64,000 bases of DNA. Origin: Rhizobium altiplani (lineage in GTDB: Bacteria; Pseudomonadota; Alphaproteobacteria; Rhizobiales; Rhizobiaceae). Location: assembly GCF_001542405.1 (NCBI RefSeq), contig NZ_LNCD01000082.1, positions 62,001 to 126,000 of the forward strand, written 5' to 3'. Made by a program: the position numbers and the translations under genes. This document shows positions 1 through 8,067 of this stretch, piece by piece. The notes under the pieces were generated by a model that was not told where the DNA came from, searched no databases, and saw only the letters and a list, made by a program, of their open reading frames with translations. How positions within the stretch are numbered: position 1 is the stretch's first letter; each line of letters opens with the position of its first letter.

Positions 1-79
1 CTGTCACAATGAAATTCCCATAAACGGGCCAAGGCGCTGTTCAGCACAGCGCCTCGGACTCAAAATGCAAGATATGGAA

Positions 80-97
80 ACCGGGCGGACGCCCGGT
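80..97 (-). terminator. Possible terminator downstream of grxD
   Basis: A 7-bp GC-rich stem (ACCGGGC/GCCCGGT) with a 4-base loop lies just past the grxD stop codon. On the minus strand it is followed by TTTCC, so the T-tract is weak. A second inverted repeat (AGGCGCTG/CAGCGCCT) sits at about 32-53. Either may end grxD transcription. Confidence 0.4.
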
Positions 98-108
98 GAC
101 CGAACAGG

Positions 109-444
109 TCAGGCGGCGCCGCGAACGGTCACGCCATGTTCCTGCAGGTGCTGCTGCAACTCGCCGGCCTGGAACATTTCCCGGACGATGTCGCAACCGC
201 CGATGAACTCGCCCTTCACGTAGAGCTGCGGGATCGTCGGCCAGTTGGAGTAATCCTTGATGCCCTGGCGGATCTCAGAGTCAGCGAGCACGTTGATGCC
301 CTTGTAGTCGACGCCGATGTAATCGAGAATCTGCACGACCTGGCCGGAGAATCCACACTGCGGAAACTGCGGCGTGCCCTTCATGAAGAGGACGACGTCG
401 TTGCTCTTGATTTCGTTGTCGATGAATTCGTTGATACCGCTCAT
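109..444 (-). CDS. grxD: Monothiol glutaredoxin, Grx4/GrxD type
   Basis: A 111-residue monothiol glutaredoxin. The single active-site cysteine is in the CGFS motif near residue 30, preceded by the conserved KGTPQFPQ stretch, and the glutathione-binding WPTIPQLYVKGEFIGGCDI block is intact. Members of this family bind a [2Fe-2S] cluster with glutathione, often together with a BolA protein, and pass clusters on or report iron-sulfur status. A bolA gene on the same strand lies at 1898-2131, separated only by one opposite-strand gene. The length is normal for the short single-domain class. Confidence 0.96.
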   Translation of the reverse strand: MSGINEFIDNEIKSNDVVLFMKGTPQFPQCGFSGQVVQILDYIGVDYKGINVLADSEIRQGIKDYSNWPTIPQLYVKGEFIGGCDIVREMFQAGELQQHLQEHGVTVRGAA

Positions 445-725
445 AGGGACTAATCCTTTCCACAGGCGAGTTAAAGGCCCGCCGTTTCAATCGTTAAGCT
501 TAGATAGCATGTGATCCGCGGAATTCCAGCAGGCCGAGCCAAAAAAAGAGCGCCCTATCGGTTTGCGGACGGCGCATTGTTGCGCTTGCGTTACGCCTGG
601 TTCAGGAGCGGCTTAGTCTCGCGCGCGCATTGCCGGTTATGGCAAGGAATTCACCCGGATTTTGCCACAATTCTCGCCGATTGCGGCGCAGCAATTTCCT
701 GCCGTGCGCGGCCAGAAAGAAAATA

Positions 726-1877
726 ATGACATTGATTTCGAAACGGGTCGTTCTCCATTTTCCGGGGTTCGAGCCACTTGATGGGCGTGCTCACAGGGCG
801 CGCTATGAACGATCCGCAAAACAAAGTGCAGCGACCTGGAATTTCTCCGTGCTGACAGGCGAGCCGGACGACGGACCGGCGTCGACGGCGTTCAGGGTGA
901 AGGCGGGTATTGACGGATGGGAAACCAACAGCCACATCCATATCTTCGACCACAATGCTTTGGTGGAGCAGCTTCGATCACGCAGCATACCTGCGCAAAT
1001 TCTGGCGGGCTTTCGTAGTGCTCTGCAGGTCATCCTCCATGGCGGGATGGCCGGCTACTTCAGGCACGCTTGGCGATTCGGGCTGTTCTTCGTCTTTCCG
1101 TTCCTGATGATGATACTCGGCTTTTCGCTTAGCGCCATCATCGCCGTGATACCACTCGAAATGGAGTTGCCCGCTTTTCATCTCCTGTGGAGCACGGCGT
1201 TGGCATTGTGTTTCTTCGTCTTCGTGTTTCTGCCTTTCGCGGAGCGCTTCTACACGCTGCATCTCTTCGCTGACTGGCGGATGGCGGTCGCTCTTGCCCG
1301 GACGAGCGATGCGGCATTCAACCAGTGGCTAGATCGCTGTGCCACGGCCGCGCAGACCGCCCTGTCGGAACCTGCGCAGGAGTATGTGATCTCATCTCAC
1401 AGTATGGGATCCAGCGTCGCCGCCCACGTCGTTGGCCTCCTGCTCGAACGGGATCCTGATGTTTTTGCCGGCAAGAAGGTGATCTTTGCAACGCTCGGCT
1501 CGGCAATCCTGCAATGCGCATTGTTGCGACCCGCGCACGTGTTGCGGTCACGGGTCGGCCTGATCGCGCGATGCGACAGCGTCAACTGGCTTGATGTGCA
1601 CTGTCTGACCGACGCCATTCATTTCTACAAGGTGCCGGTCGTGGCGGTTTGTGGACATGGAGATGCACGGCCTGCGAAGATGATCTTCATTCGCGTGAAG
1701 CATATGCTGACTATCGAGCACTATAAGAAGATCAAGAAGGATTTCCTGCGCGTGCATCGGCAGTATGTCCTGGGGCCAGACCTGCGGGCGCCCTTCGACT
1801 TCACGCTGCTAACCGCCGGCCCACGCTCGGACATGGTCTTTGCTGCAGACGCCTATAACGCAATGCCCGGCTTCTAA
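726..1877 (+). CDS. Membrane protein with alpha/beta-hydrolase-like serine motif
   Basis: A 383-residue protein of unknown function. I chose the ATG at 726 because the 32 upstream in-frame codons look non-coding. Residues near 115-195 hold two long hydrophobic segments likely to span the membrane. After them comes ISSHSMGSSVAAHVVG, which resembles the nucleophile elbow of alpha/beta hydrolases, although SHSMG departs from strict GxSxG. The N-terminus (VVLHFPGFEPLD) also looks like a hydrolase first strand. It lies on the plus strand between grxD and bolA, breaking an otherwise minus-strand run. Substrate unknown; it could be an inactive relative. Confidence 0.75.
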   Translation: MTLISKRVVLHFPGFEPLDGRAHRARYERSAKQSAATWNFSVLTGEPDDGPASTAFRVKAGIDGWETNSHIHIFDHNALVEQLRSRSIPAQILAGFRSALQVILHGGMAGYFRHAWRFGLFFVFPFLMMILGFSLSAIIAVIPLEMELPAFHLLWSTALALCFFVFVFLPFAERFYTLHLFADWRMAVALARTSDAAFNQWLDRCATAAQTALSEPAQEYVISSHSMGSSVAAHVVGLLLERDPDVFAGKKVIFATLGSAILQCALLRPAHVLRSRVGLIARCDSVNWLDVHCLTDAIHFYKVPVVAVCGHGDARPAKMIFIRVKHMLTIEHYKKIKKDFLRVHRQYVLGPDLRAPFDFTLLTAGPRSDMVFAADAYNAMPGF

Positions 1878-1897
1878 CCGGGCATTTGCGTTCGATA

Positions 1898-2131
1898 TCA
1901 CTCAGGTGCCGATGTCTGCAGCGCCAGGGCATGCAGTATGCCACCCATGTTGCCCTTCAGGGCTTCGTAGACCATCTGATGCTGCTGCACGCGGCTCTTG
2001 CCGCGAAAAGCTTCCGCTACCACCTCAGCCGCATAATGATCGCCGTCGCCGGCAAGATCGCGGATGGTCACCTTGGCGCCGGGGATGCCGGCCCTGATCA
2101 TGTCTTCGATATCACCGGGTTTCATAGGCAT
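1898..2131 (-). CDS. bolA: BolA family protein
   Basis: A 77-residue BolA/IbaG-type protein. The start is the ATG at 2131, preceded by AAGGAG with good spacing; the longer frame reaching back into purL lacks such a site. The class II KH-like fold is suggested by IRDLAGDGDHYAAEVV followed by FRGKSRVQQHQMVYEALKGNMGG, with the conserved histidine in the HQMVY helix. BolA proteins of this class form [2Fe-2S] heterocomplexes with CGFS glutaredoxins, and such a glutaredoxin gene is 1.5 kb downstream. It starts 19 bases after the purL stop codon, so cotranscription with purL is likely. Confidence 0.93.
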   Translation of the reverse strand: MPMKPGDIEDMIRAGIPGAKVTIRDLAGDGDHYAAEVVAEAFRGKSRVQQHQMVYEALKGNMGGILHALALQTSAPE

Positions 2132-2150
2132 GATCGTTACTCCTTGCGCA

Positions 2151-4385
2151 TTATTCCGTGGCAGCCAGTGTGCCATGGCCTTCCATGTAATCAGGGAACC
2201 ATGATTCATGGGCGTCGCGCAATTGCTGAATCGGCAGCGACAGCAGATCGTCAATCACGAGGCTTTCACCTTCGACAGTGCCGAGGCGGCGGAAAGGTAC
2301 ACCCGCACCTTCGGCGTTGGCGCAGACGAAATTGGCAACATCCGCTGGCACCGTCAGCACGTAGCGGGCCTGATCTTCGCCGAATAGGAGCGCGTGCGGT
2401 GCGCCTTTGCTTTCATGAAGATCGATGTTAAGGCCCTTGCCTGACGCCATCGCCATTTCGGCGAGAGCCAGAACGAGGCCGCCGGAAGAGATATCGTGGC
2501 AGCTCGTTGCCTGGCCGTTTCGGATGACCGAGCGGACGAAGTTGCCGTTACGGCGCTCCGCGAGGAGATCGACCTCGGGAGCGGGGCCTTCAGTGCTGCC
2601 GACGACATCGCGCAGATAGGCCGACGAACCGAGATGGCTGCCGTCCGTACCGATCATGATTACCTTATCGCCATTCGAGGCGCTGCCGATGCGCGCCATC
2701 TTCTTCCAGTCGGGCAGAAGGCCGACGCCAGCGATCGTCGGTGTCGGCAGGATCGCAACGCCGTTGGTTTCATTGTAGAGTGAGACGTTCCCCGACACGA
2801 TGGGGAAGTCGAGGACGCGGCAGGCTTCGCCGATGCCTTTCACGGCCTGAACGAACTGGCCCATGATTTCCGGCTTTTCAGGGTTGCCGAAGTTCAGGTT
2901 GTCGGTCGCCGCCAGCGGCTCTGCGCCGGTCGCCGTGATGTTGCGCCAGCATTCTGCGACTGCCTGCTTGCCGCCCTCGAACGGATCGGCCTCGACATAG
3001 CGCGGCGTCACATCGGACGAGAATGCAAGAGCCTTGGTCGGATGGTTCTCGACGCGAACGACGCCTGCATCACCTCCCGGAAGCTGGAGTGAGTTGCCCT
3101 GGATCAGGGTATCGTACTGTTCGTAAACCCAACGGCGGCTCGATTGATTGGGAGAGCCAACGAGCTGCAACAGCGCCTGGCCGTAGTCTGCCGGTGCGGC
3201 AACGAGGTTCGCGGGCAGCGGCGCACGCTTGTCCGATTCTCGCCACGGACGATCATATTCCGGCGCCTGGTCGCCGAGATCCTTGATCGGCAGGTTGGCG
3301 ACTTCTTCGCCCTGATGGATAACGCGGAAGCGCAGGTCGTCGGTGGTCTTGCCGACGATCGCAAAATCCAGGCCCCACTTGATGAAGATCGCCTTCGCCA
3401 CGGCTTCCTTTTCCGGCTCCAGAACCATGAGCATGCGCTCCTGGCTTTCGGACAGCATCATTTCGTAGGCGGTCATCTGCTCTTCGCGCACCGGCACGGT
3501 ATCGAGATCGAGCAGAATGCCGAGATCGCCCTTTGCACCCATTTCGACGGCCGAGCAGGTGAGGCCGGCAGCACCCATGTCTTGGATGGCGATGACGGCG
3601 CCGGTCTGCATCAGCTCGAGGCAGGCTTCCAGCAGGCACTTTTCGGTGAAGGGGTCGCCGACCTGGACGGTCGGACGCTTTTCCTCGATGGACTCATCGA
3701 ATTCGGCCGAGGCCATGGTCGCACCGCCGACGCCGTCGCGGCCCGTCTTTGCGCCGAGATAGACGACCGGCAAGCCGACGCCCTTGGCTTCCGAGAGGAA
3801 TATGGCATTCGACTTGGCCAGGCCAGCCGCGAAGGCGTTGACCAGGATATTGCCGTTATAACGGGCGTCGAACTCGACTTCGCCGCCTACCGTCGGAACG
3901 CCGAAGGAGTTTCCATAACCGCCGACGCCCGAGACGACACCGGAGACTAGGTGACGGGTCTTCGGATGGTCCGGCTCGCCGAAACGCAGCGCATTCATTG
4001 CTGCGATCGGGCGTGCACCCATGGTGAAGACGTCGCGCAGAATGCCCCCGACGCCTGTGGCCGCGCCCTGATATGGCTCGATGTAGGACGGGTGGTTGTG
4101 GCTCTCCATCTTGAAGACTACGCAGTCGCCGTCATCGATATCGACAACACCGGCATTTTCACCGGGGCCCTGAATGACGCGCGGGCCTTTGGTCGGCAGC
4201 GTACGCAGCCACTTCTTGGAGGATTTGTAAGAGCAGTGCTCGTTCCACATGGCCGAAAAGATGCCGAGCTCGGTGAAAGTCGGTTCGCGTCCGATCAGGC
4301 TCAAGATCCGCTGATACTCGTCTGGCTTCAGGCCGTGGGCGGCAATCAGTTCGGGGGTGATCGGGCGGGTATTGGAAATGGTCAT
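2151..4385 (-). CDS. purL: Phosphoribosylformylglycinamidine synthase, PurL subunit
   Basis: A 744-residue small-type PurL, the ATP-dependent synthetase subunit that converts FGAR to FGAM in purine synthesis. The length matches the three-component enzyme, in which PurQ supplies ammonia and PurS bridges them; both genes are in the window at 6844-7515 and 7792-8034. Visible family features are the N-terminal SIGREPTFTELGIFSAMWNEHCSYKSS segment, the ATP-site region around KMESHNHPS, and a second AIRS-like half. BolA follows 19 bases after its stop. It is separated from purQ by the regulator, DUF1127 and lipoprotein genes. Confidence 0.97.
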   Translation of the reverse strand: MTISNTRPITPELIAAHGLKPDEYQRILSLIGREPTFTELGIFSAMWNEHCSYKSSKKWLRTLPTKGPRVIQGPGENAGVVDIDDGDCVVFKMESHNHPSYIEPYQGAATGVGGILRDVFTMGARPIAAMNALRFGEPDHPKTRHLVSGVVSGVGGYGNSFGVPTVGGEVEFDARYNGNILVNAFAAGLAKSNAIFLSEAKGVGLPVVYLGAKTGRDGVGGATMASAEFDESIEEKRPTVQVGDPFTEKCLLEACLELMQTGAVIAIQDMGAAGLTCSAVEMGAKGDLGILLDLDTVPVREEQMTAYEMMLSESQERMLMVLEPEKEAVAKAIFIKWGLDFAIVGKTTDDLRFRVIHQGEEVANLPIKDLGDQAPEYDRPWRESDKRAPLPANLVAAPADYGQALLQLVGSPNQSSRRWVYEQYDTLIQGNSLQLPGGDAGVVRVENHPTKALAFSSDVTPRYVEADPFEGGKQAVAECWRNITATGAEPLAATDNLNFGNPEKPEIMGQFVQAVKGIGEACRVLDFPIVSGNVSLYNETNGVAILPTPTIAGVGLLPDWKKMARIGSASNGDKVIMIGTDGSHLGSSAYLRDVVGSTEGPAPEVDLLAERRNGNFVRSVIRNGQATSCHDISSGGLVLALAEMAMASGKGLNIDLHESKGAPHALLFGEDQARYVLTVPADVANFVCANAEGAGVPFRRLGTVEGESLVIDDLLSLPIQQLRDAHESWFPDYMEGHGTLAATE

Positions 4386-4455
4386 GAGCTCTCGGAAGTC
4401 CCTGCCGTTGCGCGATTGCGGTGTCTTTAGCCTAAGTGAATGAAACGCGCGATAG

Positions 4456-4486
4456 GAAAATGCCCGCTGTTAACAGACAGCAGGCA
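4456..4486 (-). terminator. Terminator-like hairpin beyond an outer-membrane protein remnant
   Basis: TGCCTGCTG and CAGCGGGCA form a 9-bp stem with one G-U pair on the minus strand, loop TCTGTTAA, followed by TTTTCC. It lies 25 bases past the stop codon of the short remnant at 4511-4554, where the terminator of a full gene would sit. Confidence 0.5.
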
Positions 4487-4510
4487 CCAAAAGGCGACTA
4501 TCGTGCCAGC

Positions 4511-4554
4511 TCAAAACTTGTAGCCGACCTGGATGCCGGCGCGCGTAATCCGAA
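4511..4554 (-). pseudogene. C-terminal remnant of a possible outer-membrane beta-barrel protein
   Basis: Reading the minus strand, the last codons before the stop at 4511-4513 give RITRAGIQVGYKF. The alternating hydrophobic pattern and terminal phenylalanine are typical of the final strand of an outer-membrane barrel recognised by the BAM machinery. Upstream in this frame the sequence stops resembling a barrel and no start is visible. A terminator-like hairpin follows. This looks like the tail of a lost gene, but 13 residues could match by chance. Confidence 0.3.
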
Positions 4555-4639
4555 TTACGCACCATCGATCATTGGGGGTAAAGCATTTTTGCCGACCGAC
4601 GTTGCTTTGTCGCTGGTCTGCGGCCGATCTGCCGTCGCT

Positions 4640-6058
4640 TCAAATCTCACCATCATAGCCGGCGCCGCCGCTTTCTAGTAGGCGTCTCAAAGTCATCAAT
4701 CCTGCAACCAGATCGTCACGGTTTCTGGGGGACGAGAAGCCTATCCGCACGCGGTGATAAACTTTCTCGGCGCGAGCGGCCTTGAACTCGTCCTCGTCAT
4801 CGATCAGCACGCCATCTCTATAGGCGGCGTTCTTGAAGGTTCCCGAGAGCCAGGGATCGGGCAGCTTCAGCCAGAGGAAGGGAACATGCGGATGGGACAC
4901 AAAATCGTATCCCTGTAGTTGTTGCCGTGCGAGGCGCTCGCGGATGGCCAGTTCGGCCGTGCTTGCCTTGCGGATTTCGTGTGCTTGGCCGCTCTGAACG
5001 AGACGCGCGCAAGCCTCGGCCAGAATGAAAGGCAGCCCGCCCGTAATCATCTTGTGCGTTACCTTGATCCGCTGCGCAAAATGCGGCGGGCAGGCGACCC
5101 AGCCGCCGCGCACTCCGGCAGCCACGGACTTTGAAAGGCCACTGATCAGGAAGGTGCGATCGGGCGCGAGCGACGCCTGCAGGGGATTTTCGTCGCCAGT
5201 CATGCCACCGTAGAGATCGTCCTCTATCAGCCAGACGCCATGCCTGCGTGCAATCTCCGCGATCCGTACCCGCCGCTCGTAAGGCATCGTAGCCAGGGTG
5301 GGATTGTGCGCGGTCGGCATGAGGAACGCGAGCTTGGGATGCTGCTGAAGACACAAGCGCTCGAAGTCATCGGGGATTACGCCGTTCTCGTCGGAGTCGA
5401 CGGTGATCGTACGGCGACCAAGAATGCGGGCGCTGCGGCTGACCTGCGTATAGCTCAAATCTTCAAATACGATCTTGTCACCGGGCGACGACACGGCCGA
5501 AATCACCGAGACCGCCGCCGCGTGCGCGCCGAGGGTAGGGACGATGTTTTCGGTGTCGGGCGTCCAATCGTTCCTGGCGAGCCAGCGCCGCCCTGCCTCG
5601 TACCAATTTTGCGGGAAAACACGGGAATAGGACGAAATCTCGGAAAGCTGCTCCTCGCCGATTCCGGCGAGCACGCTGCCGATGATCTTGCCCTGGCCGA
5701 GGTCCGGAGCCGCGGTGGTGTCAAAGCGTATCTTGCCGGCCGGCGCATCGATCGGACGCGTGCCGCCGAGCGCGATGGTCAGTGGGTCCGGCTGATTGCC
5801 GGGTGCCGTCTCGGCGCGATCCAGGACATATGTGCCGCGGCCGACTTCTCCCGCGACGAGGCCGCGTTCGTGCACCAGCGCATAGGCCCGGCCGATTGTC
5901 CCGATTGTCACGCCTATGTCGTAGGCAAGGTTTCGCTGCGGCGGCAACTTGCTGCCAGCGGGCAATGTACCTGCGGCAATGGCTGATTCAATGCTGTCCG
6001 CAATTCGGAGGTAAACCGGGCCGAAACCGCGCGAAACGTCTGGGAGCCAATTTGTCAT
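4640..6058 (-). CDS. MocR/PdxR-type regulator (GntR HTH fused to aminotransferase-like domain)
   Basis: A 472-residue transcription regulator. Residues 1-80 form a GntR winged helix (YLRIADSIESAIAAGTLPAGSKLPPQRNLAYDIGV). The rest is a fold-type-I aminotransferase-like domain with ISGLSKSVAAGVRGGW holding the pyridoxal-phosphate lysine, plus conserved HNPT and IEDDLYGG blocks. Family members such as PdxR, GabR and TauR sense PLP or a PLP-amino-acid adduct. The target cannot be told from the sequence: no PLP-biosynthesis or transporter gene is adjacent. A palindromic site overlapping its start codon (6052-6081) suggests autoregulation. A DUF1127 gene is divergent. Confidence 0.92.
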   Translation of the reverse strand: MTNWLPDVSRGFGPVYLRIADSIESAIAAGTLPAGSKLPPQRNLAYDIGVTIGTIGRAYALVHERGLVAGEVGRGTYVLDRAETAPGNQPDPLTIALGGTRPIDAPAGKIRFDTTAAPDLGQGKIIGSVLAGIGEEQLSEISSYSRVFPQNWYEAGRRWLARNDWTPDTENIVPTLGAHAAAVSVISAVSSPGDKIVFEDLSYTQVSRSARILGRRTITVDSDENGVIPDDFERLCLQQHPKLAFLMPTAHNPTLATMPYERRVRIAEIARRHGVWLIEDDLYGGMTGDENPLQASLAPDRTFLISGLSKSVAAGVRGGWVACPPHFAQRIKVTHKMITGGLPFILAEACARLVQSGQAHEIRKASTAELAIRERLARQQLQGYDFVSHPHVPFLWLKLPDPWLSGTFKNAAYRDGVLIDDEDEFKAARAEKVYHRVRIGFSSPRNRDDLVAGLMTLRRLLESGGAGYDGEI

Positions 6059-6081
6059 GATGACAATTCTCTATATTGTCA
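6052..6081. promoter_or_regulatory. Overlapping palindromes at the MocR regulator start, likely operator
   Basis: Three half-sites of TTGTCA occur in 30 bases: TTGTCAT-G-ATGACAA (6052-6066), which covers the regulator start codon, and TGACAAT-N7-ATTGTCA (6061-6081), sharing the middle half-site. The arrangement suits a dimeric GntR-type regulator controlling itself and perhaps the divergent DUF1127 gene. Confidence 0.55.
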
Positions 6082-6136
6082 CCCTTCGTCCGTCAAGATT
6101 ATCTGAATTACAGACACAATCCACGTGGAGAATGAA

Positions 6137-6397
6137 ATGTCCGCCGTTCCAGAGAACGAGCTCCGGATTGCACCGCTTCCTGCTAAGGTGCAATCGATAC
6201 AATGCCGCATTCAGCAAGACTCTCGCCGTGTGCCGCGCACTTTGCTGGTGTCCGCATTGCAACGACTAACATCGTGGCATCAGAAGCGAGAGAGCCGCAG
6301 GGTGTTGCGTGATCTGACGGACGCCGAACTGCTGGACATTGGCGTCACGCGCGCCGAGGCGAATAAGGAGGCCAGCAAGTCGTTCTTTTGGGACTGA
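6137..6397 (+). CDS. DUF1127 family small protein
   Basis: An 86-residue protein whose C-terminal half matches the DUF1127 pattern: RRVLRDLTDAELLDIGVTRAEANKEASKSFFWD. The ATG at 6137 has GGAGA at proper spacing; an upstream in-frame GTG at 6125 is less likely. DUF1127 proteins are small, basic and numerous in rhizobia; some affect RNA turnover, phosphate or carbon metabolism, but no general biochemical role is settled. It is divergent from the MocR-type regulator and shares its palindromic intergenic region, so it is a candidate target. Confidence 0.85.
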   Translation: MSAVPENELRIAPLPAKVQSIQCRIQQDSRRVPRTLLVSALQRLTSWHQKRESRRVLRDLTDAELLDIGVTRAEANKEASKSFFWD

Positions 6398-6796
6398 TCA
6401 GCCGCAAGCCTTGCCGCCGGAGGCCCAGCGGGTGACATCCTTGGCGATCCGCGGTCCGGTGGCGCCTTGCATCATCGGACCGAAGGCATCGAGCTTGGAG
6501 GGATTGCCCTCTGCCTGAACAACGAGCAATGGGCGGCTTTCGGGGCTTCCCTTGTGCACGACGAGAATGCGCGGACGACCGGAGAAGGAATTCAACTCCG
6601 GCGCCAACCTGTATGCGGCAAAGGCCGCGTCGCCCGACTTGAACCAGCAGGCGTTCGCACCGAGAGCAACGCGCTCCATGGTGGACAGCGCGCTGCGGTC
6701 AGGACCCTTCGCGGGCGTGTTCGATTGGCAGGACGCGACCAGCGCCGCCGTTGCGGCAATCGCGAGAACACGTGTCGTCGAAAGGCGAGGACGCAT
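6398..6796 (-). CDS. Putative lipoprotein, conserved hypothetical
   Basis: A 132-residue protein with a lipoprotein signal: positively charged N-terminus, hydrophobic stretch VLAIAATAALVASC, and the lipobox cysteine near residue 23. The mature part (GANACWFKSGDAAFAAYRLAPELNSFSGRPRILVV) contains two further cysteines, at ACWF and near the C-terminus (KACG), that could pair. I do not recognise its function. The ATG at 6796 has GGAG seven bases upstream. It converges with the DUF1127 gene, their stop codons being adjacent, and lies downstream of purQ on the same strand. Confidence 0.8.
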   Translation of the reverse strand: MRPRLSTTRVLAIAATAALVASCQSNTPAKGPDRSALSTMERVALGANACWFKSGDAAFAAYRLAPELNSFSGRPRILVVHKGSPESRPLLVVQAEGNPSKLDAFGPMMQGATGPRIAKDVTRWASGGKACG

Positions 6797-6843
6797 CAAC
6801 TTGCTCCAATGGACCGGATGAATGGCCTCTTACGTGCCGAAGG

Positions 6844-7515
6844 TTAAGCTGCGATTACCTCGAGGGCGGATGCGAACAGACCGCGGCCGTCGGAACCGCC
6901 ATGCGCTGCTTCGATGAGGTTTTCGGGATGCGGCATCATGCCGAGGACGTTGCCCTTATCGTTCATGACCGCGGCAATATCGTTGATCGAGCCGTTCGGG
7001 TTGGTGCCTTCCGCATAGCGGAATACGACCTGGCCGCTGCCTTCGATCTTTGCCAGGGTCTCGGCGTCGGCGAAGTAGTTGCCGTCGTGATGGGCGACTG
7101 GGCTGCGAATGATCTGACCCTTGGAATAGGCGCGGGTGAAATCGGTGTCGGCGTTGACGACTTCGAGCTTGATCTCGCGGCAGACGAATTTGAGCGAGGC
7201 ATTGCGCATCAGCGCGCCAGGAAGCAGACCTGCCTCGAGCAGGATCTGGAACCCGTTACAAACGCCGAGAACCTTGACGCCCTTGTTTGCCTTTTCGATG
7301 ATTGCCTGCATGACCGGCATGCGCGCTGCGATAGCGCCGCACCGGAGGTAGTCGCCATAGGAAAAGCCGCCGGGGATGACGATCAGGTCGACGTCCGGAA
7401 TATCCGTCTCCGTTTGCCAGATGGTCACCGGCGCGTGACCGGAGATTTTCGTCAGTGCTGCGATCATGTCTCGATCGCGATTGAGACCCGGAAGTTGAAC
7501 GACGGCTGATTTCAT
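6844..7515 (-). CDS. purQ: Phosphoribosylformylglycinamidine synthase, glutaminase subunit PurQ
   Basis: A 223-residue class I glutamine amidotransferase that releases ammonia for PurL. The catalytic cysteine is in LGVCNGFQILLEAGLLPGAL, and the histidine-glutamate pair is in MMPHPENLIE near the C-terminus. The N-terminus AVVQLPGLNRDRDM and the GGFSYGDYLRCGAIAA block are typical of PurQ. It lies downstream of purC, purS and a small coiled-coil gene, eight bases after the latter, and probably belongs to their transcript. Confidence 0.97.
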   Translation of the reverse strand: MKSAVVQLPGLNRDRDMIAALTKISGHAPVTIWQTETDIPDVDLIVIPGGFSYGDYLRCGAIAARMPVMQAIIEKANKGVKVLGVCNGFQILLEAGLLPGALMRNASLKFVCREIKLEVVNADTDFTRAYSKGQIIRSPVAHHDGNYFADAETLAKIEGSGQVVFRYAEGTNPNGSINDIAAVMNDKGNVLGMMPHPENLIEAAHGGSDGRGLFASALEVIAA

Positions 7516-7523
7516 GAGTGCGG

Positions 7524-7769
7524 CTAAAACCTTGTTTGTGCTTCTGCAAGTTCTCTGAGTACGAGACGCTTTTCAATACGCTCCAGCCGGCCTTCGTGCC
7601 GACCGAGGACACCGTAAATACTGTGTATTTCCTGCTCCATCGTGGTCATCGTGTCGCGCATGCAATGCATTTCGCTTCGGATCTCGTCAAGCGACGCATC
7701 CAGCGTATCGATGTGCTCGTTCATCTTCGTCAACAACTCAAGCATGAGCTCTTGCGTCAATTCAGCCAT
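7524..7769 (-). CDS. Small coiled-coil protein between purS and purQ
   Basis: An 81-residue protein with no recognised domain. Heptad-like spacing of hydrophobic residues runs through most of it (LLTKMNEHIDTLDASLDEI, then MHCMRDTMTTMEQEIHSIY and LERIEKRLVLRELAEA), so it should form a long helix and probably an oligomeric coiled coil. The gene lies 22 bases after purS and 8 before purQ on the same strand, so it is almost surely cotranscribed with subunits of the FGAM synthase. Function unknown; a structural role with that complex is only a guess. Confidence 0.8.
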   Translation of the reverse strand: MAELTQELMLELLTKMNEHIDTLDASLDEIRSEMHCMRDTMTTMEQEIHSIYGVLGRHEGRLERIEKRLVLRELAEAQTRF

Positions 7770-7791
7770 CGAGTGCGCTCCACGACCAAGA

Positions 7792-8034
7792 TTAGTCGAC
7801 GAAAATATTATAGTTCTCGATCACCGTATTTGCGAGGAGTTTCTCACACATTGCCTTGAGATCGCTCTCCGCTTTCGCCTTGTCAGCGCCTTCGAGTTCG
7901 ACGTCGAAAACCTTGCCCTGCCGGACATGGCCGACTCCATCGAAGCCGAGAGCACCGAGAGCGCCCTCGATCGCCTTGCCCTGCGGATCGAGAACGCCGT
8001 TCTTCAGCGTGACGGTTACACGAGCCTTGATCAC
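7792..8034 (-). CDS. purS: Phosphoribosylformylglycinamidine synthase subunit PurS
   Basis: An 80-residue PurS, the small subunit that holds PurL and PurQ together. It begins with a GTG preceded by GGGAAGA. The family signature ARVTVTLKNGVLDPQGKAIEGALGALGF followed by VRQGKVFDVEL is clear, as is the end MCEKLLANTVIENYNI. purC lies 33 bases upstream and the coiled-coil gene and purQ downstream. Confidence 0.96.
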   Translation of the reverse strand: MIKARVTVTLKNGVLDPQGKAIEGALGALGFDGVGHVRQGKVFDVELEGADKAKAESDLKAMCEKLLANTVIENYNIFVD

Positions 8035-8067
8035 TTTATCTTCCCTGTCTTGCTTTGCCTGATAGTC

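Noticed and set aside
3144..3950. Open frame of 268 codons opposite purL
   Set aside because: Shadow of purL.
4436..4678. Plus-strand open frame of 80 codons
   Set aside because: It overlaps the terminator hairpin and the antisense outer-membrane remnant, and no domain is seen.
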